A DNA stretch of 64,000 bases from Rhyzopertha dominica. Lineage: Eukaryota; Arthropoda; Insecta; Coleoptera; Bostrichidae. The stretch covers positions 30,808,942 through 30,872,941 of the forward strand of contig QCXZ01000001.1 of NCBI GenBank assembly GCA_025024175.1, written 5' to 3'. Below, one piece after another: positions 1 through 8,470 of this stretch (the first letter of the stretch is position 1; each line of letters opens with the position of its first letter). The notes beneath the pieces were generated by a model that worked only from the letters and a program-made list of their open reading frames with translations, searched no databases and had not been told where the DNA came from. The translations under genes were made by a program, and so were the position numbers.

Positions 1-227
1 ACAGACTAATTATTTTGTTTTTGAAACTAAAGTCGTTAACCACTTTAGGAAGCTTATCAATTGTGTAATAACCATTTCAGCTAATAATGCGTGATTGATG
101 ATTTAGCTCTCAGAAAATGGCTTGCAGTATTTTTGCCAAATAAAGAACAACAATTTCCAACGCTGGCGCTGTTTTGTCAATACTTATAATACATACTACA
201 TTATCAACAATATAAGATGAAAAAGTT

Positions 228-318
228 TTATTCGATTTAGTCCTGGAATCGAACCCGAAACTTCCAGATGAGCGCCCTGGCGAGCTTTTCATTACACCAC
301 TAAGGCTCTCCGGCTCAA
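228..318 (-). repeat. tRNA-like SINE head (RNA polymerase III promoter boxes)
   Basis: Read on the minus strand, this stretch has a tRNA-like A box (TAGTGGTGTAATG, near 290-302) followed about 45 bases later by a B box (GGTTCGATTCC, 245-255). The order and spacing are those of an internal RNA polymerase III promoter. The 5' end (GAGAGCC) finds no partner after the T arm, so this is not a functional tRNA gene. It is most likely the tRNA-derived head of a SINE, with its body running on toward about position 110. No second copy was found in the window. A tRNA pseudogene is the alternative. Confidence 0.5.
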
Positions 319-1320
319 CTCAATCGATTAGAAGAGAAAGCAAATAAACAGACATATGTTTGTTAAAAATTCTAATATTTTAAAGTAAAAATCGATATAG
401 GTCTCATAGTTAAAAAACAGCAACACTACCTACTTGACAGTACATACGTAAGTGACGATGAGATCATCTAACAGTAAAAGCTGTTTATCTGACGAACTAG
501 ATTCTTGTCTGCTTAGTAAAAATGGAAATTAGGACATATTCTAGACATAAATTATTAAAACTTAGCTGGTGGTGTTAGCAGATGGTGTAAGTGGCTTTTG
601 TTTCCACATTTTCAAAATTGATACGTCATAAATGTATCAGAGAAGATGTTCAAAGTGCTATCCTTCCATTCCAATGCACGCAGTACATAGTTCATGGTGT
701 CCCTGGTGGGCTATGGGCTTATTTGTAGGAAGGCATACTTACTGAATAGATAACTAATCAGTTCCAGAGCTAGTTGACATATTTATTTTTATATATTCTA
801 TAGACAATGGTATGATGGATGTAACTTACAAGAGTACTGTCTTTGAGATGAAATTAAAATTAAAATTTGATGCTGTAATAGGTTCCTTAAATGTATTCGA
901 TACTAATTATTGCGAAAATACCTTTTTCCAAAAATCCATTTTTGATGAAAATAAATTCTAGTTGTCTTGCACTCCTGAGTAAAGTTTGTGAGAATTTTGT
1001 TTCCCTGTTATACGTGTTATGTATGGCATTGATTGTAGATTCTCTACTATACATTTAGTACCAAACATTTATACGTGACGACACGTCTGCATAACATGAG
1101 TTCATGCTACTTATTGAAGAACATTTTTTATTGATCAACCCCAAACTGTGCCAACTGCTATTGTTTACAGAACTACTGTTAGTATAAACACTTTCAAACT
1201 GGAATATGCGTGGCCTAGTGGCCTTTTGACAATTATATTTTTCGGGGTAGCCTACACCAAGGCCTTTCTGTCACTTTATATTTAATTAATTTTGATTCCA
1301 GCGTAAGCTTTCGCGGTCAT
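319..1320. other. No recognisable gene
   Basis: AT-rich sequence with no convincing coding frame, RNA gene or repeat that I can identify. It lies upstream of the senseless-like last exon and may be intron or upstream flank of that gene. Confidence 0.4.
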
Positions 1321-1325
1321 TCAGA

Positions 1326-1548
1326 TTGAAATCTTGGTCTTTTTGGGTTAGACCGGGTCCGTTTGGAAATAAGGTCAACGTTTCTCTCATTCTCTTCTTC
1401 AATATCTGACTGAGCTCTGACGTGGTTCTCGCGCCAAGGTTGTGCAAAATGTATTCCCGTCCTGATGATGAAACTTGCAAGAGCACCCGAAACGTCGACC
1501 CTATTTCCAAAACTAACGCAATTTAACTCAAAGAGACCATGATTTCCA
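1326..1548 (+). repeat. Penelope-like repeat copy 1 with hammerhead-like boxes
   Basis: Imperfect inverted arms (1326-1347 and 1528-1548, both reading as variants of TGAAATCTTGGTCTTTTTG on one strand) enclose about 180 bases. Inside is CTGATGA (1462-1468), then 20 bases, then GAAACGTCG (from 1489). A related copy lies at 41920-42036, sharing the segment around GTATTCC-GTCCTGA and ending with the same inverted arm. CTGATGA followed by GAAAC matches the conserved boxes of hammerhead ribozymes, which are known in the terminal repeats of Penelope-like retroelements. The family assignment is inference; no reverse transcriptase is present here and stem II looks weak. Confidence 0.4.
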
Positions 1549-1781
1549 TCTAGCTCATTTTGCTTCATCATTTAAGGGAAAGTTCTCGAACGGTCTTTTT
1601 TGGCTGATTGCCTCTCCTTTGTCAATTGACGATTCAAGTTAAGCGATATATGTTTAGCGGCTAGTGAACTACTCAAAAGCAGTCGCTACCGCTAGGCGCT
1701 TCCCGTTTTCGTGTACCTATACGTATCACGATAAATAAGTTTGAGCGGCAATTAAATTTTACTATAAACATAAATAAACAT

Positions 1782-1804
1782 ATAAATAAATAAATAAATA
1801 AAAA
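1782..1804. repeat. (AAAT)n microsatellite
   Basis: Short run of TAAA/AAAT units. Similar runs close the non-LTR elements near 17265 and 27384, so this could be a retrotransposon tail, but no coding remnant was recognised next to it. Confidence 0.7.
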
Positions 1805-2305
1805 GTAGAAAGCAATAAGACATTTTGTTTCGTCTGTGGCTACTACTCTGATGCAAAATTGCAAAAGTAAGTTAGTTTTCAACACTTTTCTATGAAAGAA
1901 AGCTTGGTGAATTTAATGACCAAAAAATAGGGCTATTCACAATATGATCTATACACCGTCTGAATTGAGCCACCAAAATATAAAAAAATTATTCTGTATT
2001 GACTAAAGAGTTACGTAGAAGTTAAACTAGAAAGATGCTGCTCAAGTCCATTACCTTTGTACCAACATTAGTGTAATAAAGATGTTAATATTTAAGTGAA
2101 GGCTATATTGTTATACACTCAGCTAAATTCTCTCAGAGTTGCACAAAACTTTTGAAAATTATAGTGTAGAACAATAATTAATCACATCTTCTTGTCGTTT
2201 CCTGCGTTTACAGAAATTAAAACACAGTATCTCTTATACCTATAGTGTGGTCCATGTTGATGGAGAAAATATCTTCATAGACAAGTAAAATGTAATGTAA
2301 AATTT
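1805..2305. other. No recognisable gene
   Basis: AT-rich sequence without a supported feature. Confidence 0.4.
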
Positions 2306-2309
2306 TTGG

Positions 2310-2585
2310 GTGAAAGAAAAGTATAATCTTTACTGCAGAAAAGAAGCCATTTTTGTCGTAGGATCTACCAAATATTTTATAATTAATTTTTATTTACAAA
2401 ATGTTATAGTGGGTATAGAATAAAAATAATTATCCCCAATTATTTTCCATGACAGTAGCTTTAAAATTTTTGTCGTAAATATTGTTTAGTTATCAGTCTG
2501 GCTGCAAAAACGGCCTACTTTGAAAAGCTCCGCCTGCGAATTAGCGGCTGCGAACCGGCGGCGACGAAATGTCCAATTCCCCACA
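2310..2585 (+). repeat. Repeat family A, partial copy with 14-bp GC array
   Basis: About 275 bases that match the reverse complement of 29095-29370, including the AT-rich inner part (around 2380-2480) and a GC-rich terminal array at about 2505-2580. The array is built from roughly 14-base units of the form CGGCnGCTGCGAAn, four to five of them here. Only one end of the element is recognised at this locus, so it is a truncated copy. The family probably represents a non-autonomous DNA transposon (see 29095-30430). Confidence 0.6.
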
Positions 2586-3055
2586 GACAACCAATTTTAA
2601 ATAGCTGTTTTTTTTAGAAGATACAAAATTAAACTATAGTATTGCTACGACTAGAGTGCATGTGCATTTCATTCACTTTGTGCATTTCGTGTACCTTATG
2701 CTGATTTACTCGTTTTGAATTTTCAATTTATCCTGCAGTTCATCTAGTCTGTCGGTCAAGGCAGACACAGATTAAAAATGCAAATATCAGTACCAGTCTC
2801 AAAAATATTGTAGGTTATTGTGTGTTGTTATGGTATAAAGGCATTTACTTCACTAGCTATTTTACAACCATTGAGAGTGAGATGGCAAATAGCAAAATAG
2901 TGCCATTCATGTCTAGTGCATAGTGAAAGTGCAAATATAAGATTATAGACCAATCCACATATCTAAATTAATATTTTTATTATGGCCACTTCACTTCTTA
3001 GGGTTAGTTTCACACTGCTCTTGCACCATCTACGAGTATTTGAATTTCTTAGAAA
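2586..3055. other. No recognisable gene
   Basis: AT-rich sequence with no supported gene. It may include the interior of the hAT-like element whose right end is at 3231. Confidence 0.35.
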
Positions 3056-3059
3056 AGGG

Positions 3060-3231
3060 ATTTCAGTTGAAATAGTACCCGTATCCTTTATCTGGAAATG
3101 CACACAGAAACATGTATCTAGAATACATTTTGCTACTAAATGTACCCGTATCTTGTATCTGGTATCCGGACGCCATTGTCGGTATCCGTATCAGATATCA
3201 GTATCAGTAGCAGTATCCGAACCCAGCTCTG
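3060..3231. mobile_element. hAT-like transposon right end with GTATC subterminal repeats
   Basis: The stretch is crowded with degenerate GTATCC/GTATCN hexamers, most densely at 3155-3220, and ends at 3231 so that the minus strand begins CAGAGCTGGGTTCGG. Many hAT transposons start with CAGNG and have subterminal short repeats. The matching left end and an 8-bp target duplication were not found, so the call rests on the end motif and the hexamer cluster only. It could equally be a simple degenerate satellite. Confidence 0.35.
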
Positions 3232-3689
3232 CTATTTGAAAACTTAAATGTACCATAACTATGTTTTCTTTTTTATTTGATAGGCAGACGCCTAAAAAAA
3301 GTTTGCATAAGTTAATTTGTTACATTGTATGGTGTATTTCTTGTAGGCAAAATACAATACAAAAGCTAAAGCTCCTACCCAGTCATTTTATATTTATATA
3401 GGTATAAATTCCTGCTCATGCCACAGTTGGTCGTCATTCGTAAAATAGTTTATTATACCTATATCTGCAGTGTTTCTGGAGATAGTTACCTACTGAATTA
3501 CTGACAACGTTCTTCTTTCTCTTAGTTGAAGATTAGAATTAGCTTGATAACTCATTTCTAGTTTCTTATGTCTTAACCCTAATAAAATTGGTTCCCATTT
3601 ATATCGGCCCGAGATAATTTCATCAAACAACTTATTTGTTTCTCAAATGGTACCATTTTGTTATTTTATCACTTGCACATCTTTGTTTC
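3232..3689. other. No recognisable gene
   Basis: AT-rich sequence with no feature I can support. Confidence 0.4.
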
Positions 3690-4175
3690 CATCCCGTAGT
3701 AAAGGAGTGCTAGCGGCGAAAAAGCAAGGTTTAGTTCAGGCGTCAATAACAAGCGTCGCAATAAACATCCGCTCGTTAAGGATAACGAAGAACAAAATTA
3801 CTGAAGAGCCCAAAGGGCCATCCTCAGTTCGTTCCACATTATTCAAATTGGCACAAGCAGCGTTTCAAGTATGCGCTGTTACTAAAGCCGCTAATAAATC
3901 ACGGGGCAGATGTTGCTGCCACTTCCTGGAACCACCACGCGCGCTCCTGCCCATGACGCTTTTAGCAGGCTGGCCGCATTTATGGTGCAAGTACGCGTAC
4001 ATGCGGGCCGCAGTGGGCCGTGATTACCCACCTGCCTCGGTTTGCACGTCATGTCGATTAATTACCACATCGCTCATCGCTGACGGCCAGCAGAGTATCA
4101 AAGAGCGCCGAATCAAGGCAATCGAAATCGCACAAGTCGCTGGCAAATGGGTGGAGGAATTGGGTTCTGGTGGTC
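3690..4175. promoter_or_regulatory. G+C-richer unique island, candidate regulatory element 1
   Basis: This block is clearly richer in G and C than its surroundings and shows no repeat structure. It holds an open frame of 177 codons (3647-4180, +), but the translation has no recognisable domain and I do not call it a gene. Visible motifs include an AAATCAC core followed by a CAGATG E-box (about 3895-3913), a CACCTG E-box (about 4029) and a GATTAATTACC homeodomain-type site (about 4056-4066). Its position about 4 kb upstream of the senseless-like exon, probably in an intron, makes an enhancer plausible. This is inference from composition and motifs. Confidence 0.3.
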
Positions 4176-4180
4176 AATAA

Positions 4181-5735
4181 GGAGGTGATGATAAGAATTA
4201 TTGCGTCGAGGTAACAAAATGAGCAAGAATGGACGCGATCCCATAAAGTGCTATCAGGTTCTACTTTCTGGATGTTTAATTATTTAGAATGATCCACCTG
4301 CTTAAGACATCGGCAATTTCTGTGATCCATTAAAGAAAAGGATATATTATCTAATCTTTAAAGTCGCGAATCCGAAAGTGTATTGGTTTTGCTGCTTTAT
4401 GCAAACCTCGGGCTAGAACTAGGTACATGTCACTTGTAAATTCTAAGATAGATTTTTAATTTTATATCGCAAAATATAGTTTACTATCATTCTATTTCAT
4501 ATTTCATATTCATATTTCGTTGCGTATTCATATACGAGTATTATAATCAGTGGCGGATCCTCTTGTGGAGCAACAAAACAATTACACCACCAGTGAAAAC
4601 GACATAAAGCTCCTTCTTGTTTTTGAAATAAGAGGTAATAATTTAAGTATACTTTATAGTAATATATTCATTCGGTTACTCGTGCTCTATTCCTTACGGT
4701 AATGGCCCGATCGCGAGCTAGGTTACAGAGCCACTTGTAGTTCATCACTGGTTAAATTTTGATCTACCTATAACAACTCAGAACGTGGAGCAAAACTACC
4801 TCAATCGTCTCAGCTCGCAGGAGCGTACTTACGGCCAAAATGCTGGCACGCTTAGTATTTGCGTCCGCTCAATCCATATTATTTTACCTACTGCAGCTAT
4901 ATGAACAAAGTTCAAGCCGTGACTCTTACCGGTGATGATAACATGATGAAAATTTCCACAAATGTAAGTAAAAATTAAAATAAAAATAGATTCTGAGGCC
5001 GACGGAAGAAAAAATTTAAAAATACAAAATATGAAATTATTTGGTAATATTCTACATTTCTAATTGTTGAATGCAAATCTGAATCTATTCCCAACGCAAC
5101 GGATGTGTTCGTCTGGTAGCCAAGTTTATAAGTATTGGTACTCCACCATCTGACGAATCCACAAGCCGCCACTAATTATTATATATATTTTGAAAATTGA
5201 AAGAACGTAAAAATAATGTTGGTTTATAAAACGTTTCTTTTCGGAGATAGAATGCATTAATATAAGATTATACATAATCTTGCTTGTTGTTCTTCATCTG
5301 GAGATACGATGATGAGATTCCGCTGTCATCTAGAAGGATCTCAGCCTACTTTTGCTAAAAATATTGGTGAGCCACTCCTCACCACCCGAGCTTTCCTTGC
5401 TACGCCACTGGACGAATTTTGGATAGTACTTATTTCTCTTATCCTTTGGTCTCACAAATGACACAAATGCTTATGAATGCTACAAATCTAGAAGATCAAC
5501 ATTTAATTAACTCAATAATTCTTATGGGAAACAAAATTCGTGCAAAATCCTAAAACAGGTATATTTATTTTGGAGAGGGATATCTTCATATCTACCCCTA
5601 AATGGAGAAGAAAAGTCGAGTTGTTTTAGCTCCACCGGAGTCCCTTTTGAAGATACACATGAAACAAGGCGATTAATATTTTAGAAACTTTATTTTTTTG
5701 TCAAAAACTGTTGATCAAATTATATCAAATTTCAA
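4181..5735. other. No recognisable gene
   Basis: About 1.5 kb of mixed AT-rich sequence without a supported gene or repeat. Confidence 0.4.
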
Positions 5736-5742
5736 ATCATTA

Positions 5743-6010
5743 AATTTCTAAAACGGCCTCTAATCTCCGCATAAACGTTGGATCACGATTCTAATGCTTG
5801 TCTGGCATTTCTCTGGGATCAACTGCTGGCACCTAAACATATTTTTTGAGGTAATTAACCCACGGATGCTTGTTGCATTCAACCTTCAAGTATCTCCAAA
5901 GGAAAAATTGTATGGTGTAAAATCTGTAGACCTTGCTCCATCCAATCCAGTGCTCCCGGCAATTGCGAGAGGAACACCATAATGAGGAGATGCACTGTCC
6001 TGCTGAAAAA
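5743..6010 (-). pseudogene. DDE transposase C-terminal relic (IS630/Tc1-mariner superfamily)
   Basis: On the minus strand the translation starts with FQQDSASPHYG (about 6008-5975) and, after frame breaks, ends with RRLEAVLEI (about 5769-5743). FQQDxAxPHYG around the second catalytic aspartate, a SPDLTPLDFFLW-type block, and a closing RRLEAC-like helix are hallmarks of a widespread insect DDE transposase family. The third catalytic block reads STDFTPYNFSFG here: the aspartate expected in TPLDF is replaced by asparagine. With in-frame stops and frameshifts as well, the protein is dead. The N-terminal half was not found. The repeat at 6025-6375 directly abuts it and may belong to the same element. 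Confidence 0.55.
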
Positions 6011-6024
6011 CTACTTAATTATAC

Positions 6025-6375
6025 AGCGTTTCCATAAATGATGCCTGCAACGCGGGCGACATTGATTTCTGAATTCTTTGTGCCGCCTTTTTATAACTGC
6101 TGCCAAGCTACAATATGCACGGCGATCACTGAACATCAATGAGCACGATAGTACTAAAGGTTACAGATCAAGTTACAGACATGAAATTGATGATGATTAT
6201 AAAGATACTCAAACAATTTACAGTTCAAAAATAGAACCGTACAAATGTAAGAAATAACAATAATTATTGGTATAGTAGGCTTGTAGTAACCTTTAAAGTC
6301 TACACTTTTGCACTGTGGAAACTATGGGTAGTGCAGCTAACGTGACTACTACTTAGTTTGTGATTTAACCGATTT
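6025..6375. repeat. Dispersed repeat B, copy 1
   Basis: This segment is closely similar, in the same orientation, to 60741-61030. Shared blocks include TTTTTATAACTGCTGCCAAG (about 6086-6106), GTAAGAAATAACAATAA and GCTTGTAGTAA. No coding frame is apparent. It lies beside the transposase relic at 5743-6010 and could be an untranslated part of that element; the second copy has no transposase remnant beside it that I can see. Confidence 0.7.
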
Positions 6376-7917
6376 AATCGATAATTTCCATAAGCGCCCT
6401 GGATACATGAATCATTTATAGAAAATCTCTGGATGCGTACTTCGAGCATCAAGTGAGGATTAACATCGCTGCCTTAACATTAATATTTAAGAAAAATGTA
6501 GGCTAGTTTGAGAAGTAAGTATTGCGAAAGGAAGCGTGGAATATTGTTGATATGTTCCGTTAAATTTTCACAGAATTCCATCGTCTTTATTTAATTCATA
6601 CGTCAAGTGAAGTTTGTGGAAAAACCTGATGAAGGCTGATGATATGCAGACTTCTAAAACTTGCGAAATCTTTCGAATAAGCTGCGTATCTCATTGAAAG
6701 GGAGCAACATTCCCCAGGACGGCAACAATGGTAGTAACTTCATCAGCGAGTACTCAGATGGGTTTGTGTTTGCGATTCTGAATCGATCCAGTCTTTCTAA
6801 TTTTCCCGTAAGTTCCTAGATGTATTTGTGATGAACAGGGTTATCCGGATGAAATTCACTGAATTTACATGCGTTTCTGGATGGTAAATACTATTTTGGA
6901 TTGGTAACTTGTAACGTTAGGTACTAATAACTTAAAAAATGCTAACTAGCGGTGCAGTGCAATTTATTCAGGAATTTAATTTAAATGTGATATGATTTCG
7001 ATTTCGTAAAATAACTATTATTGATATGATTGAACATTTCTTGATAAAAATTTTATTGTTCTCTACGTGTTTTCAAACAGCAATTTGAAAGGCTTTCAAA
7101 ATGAGGTATTACTCAACTTCCTTATTAAAAAATTAAGGGTGAGAGCTGCCAGTGATAGAGGAGTTACCTGAACATAGAAATTATTGGGAGTGACTTCTTT
7201 TCATTGAAACACTCCGGTTATATGAAAAATAAGGTACAACTTGTATCTACCTACATTTAAGAAAATACAACACTATTTATTTTATTAATTTATTAAGGCT
7301 TTTCGCAACTATGTTAACCGGAAAGAAACGCATCTGAAATGGCTAATCGACCTCGAATTTAAAATGTAAAAATTGCGATTTGCAAAAGAATAGGTACAGT
7401 AAGTTTTGTTCGCGTTGGGACGAAATGAAGTATACAAAAAATTTCGACAGCATTAAGAAACAAATCGTGGTAAAATGGTTTACTGAATAGGCGCTTATCA
7501 AAATAGCGATGTGGTTCTCGCGAGCGCTGGTAGTTATAACTTTTTATAAACTTGATATTACATGGCAAAAACCAAACTACATTTGCAAAGATTTTGTTTT
7601 TAGAATGTTTTATTCGTCGTCAAAATCTTTTCCAATGTTCGACGTCCTATCTTTATATATTATTTCAAATAGGAATGTGAAGTATTAAGTATTATTTGTA
7701 TTTTCCTGCTGAGGAAGTGATCGCTGCCACCCGTTAAAAGATTTTTGTAAATAAAATCTGTTAAAATAATGTCAGTGACTTAAAGGTATTACGTAAACAT
7801 AGAAGGCCTGCTCAATGGCTGAGCTGTTCCCTCTAAATCTCCCATTCAGGTCTTCCTAATCCACTACCCTTTCCCCATTGTAGTGTTTCACATAATTAAA
7901 TCATCGCTTCTTTGCAG
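6376..7917. other. Probable intron upstream of the senseless-like last exon
   Basis: No coding exon is visible. The 3' end is a normal acceptor: a pyrimidine-rich tract and TTTGCAG ending at 7917. The donor and the upstream zinc-finger exons are not in the window as far as I can tell. Confidence 0.45.
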
Positions 7918-8174
7918 GCGAGAAACCCCACAAGTGTGTCGTGTGCTCAAAAGCATTCAGCCAATCATCAAATCTGATCACACACATGCGCAAGCACACG
8001 GGTTACAAGCCCTTCTCATGCGGCCTCTGCGACAAGGCCTTTCAGCGCAAGGTGGATCTTAGGAGACACAGGGAATCCCAGCATCCTTCTATGCCCGACA
8101 GCGTCATCGCGGGAGTATACAGGCCCAATGTGAAGGAGGAAGTTATCAAGGTGGAGGTGAATAGTAATAGCTAG
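7918..8174 (+). CDS. sens: Last exon of senseless (Gfi1-family zinc-finger transcription factor), partial
   Basis: This is a 3'-terminal coding exon of a nuclear C2H2 zinc-finger transcription factor of the Gfi1/senseless family, which in insects directs sensory-organ precursor fate with proneural bHLH proteins. After the acceptor (AG at 7916-7917) the frame begins inside the HTGEKP linker (GEKPHKC). Two complete C2H2 fingers follow: CVVC...HMRKH, containing [16 protein letters not shown], and CGLC...HRESQH, containing [15 protein letters not shown]. These two motifs, joined by TGYKPF, are diagnostic of the family's last two fingers. A 30-residue acidic and valine-rich tail ends VKVEV-type, then a TAG stop. 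I saw no damage. Earlier exons with the other fingers are outside the window. The paralogue senseless-2 is the main alternative. Confidence 0.8.
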
Positions 8175-8470
8175 TCGAACTTGTAATTTTGAGCAAGTTT
8201 TGTTTTATTGAAAATGAATTNTGAAATTAGTTACATGATGTGTTAAAGATGTGACAAACAAAAGAAGCCGGAGGGTTAAATTCGACTATACATTGTTGTG
8301 TCATAATGCCTAAGTGAAAAAGTAACCAAGTTACAGTGGTTACTCAAAAAAAGAAACATTTCGTCAAATTTATAAAATGTTGTTCTGAGTACTGAAAGTA
8401 CGCCCATGTGAATAAAAACAAACCGAACTTTTGAAAAAACAATAAAACTTTGCCCCTACTCGTAACTATT
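8175..8470 (+). other. Probable 3' UTR of the senseless-like gene
   Basis: AATAAA polyadenylation signals occur at 8411-8416 and 8441-8446, about 240-270 bases after the stop. A perfect 8-bp hairpin (AGTAACCA, 8-base loop, TGGTTACT) lies at 8321-8344. The 3' boundary is inferred from the signals; a longer UTR is possible. Confidence 0.5.

Noticed and set aside
1200..1240. tRNA A-box-like sequence TGGCCTAGTGG
   Set aside because: No B box at the right distance and no cloverleaf.
3647..4180. Open frame of 177 codons on the + strand
   Set aside because: No recognisable domain, no signal of a family, and it overlaps a block that looks regulatory; the length is possible by chance in G+C-richer DNA.
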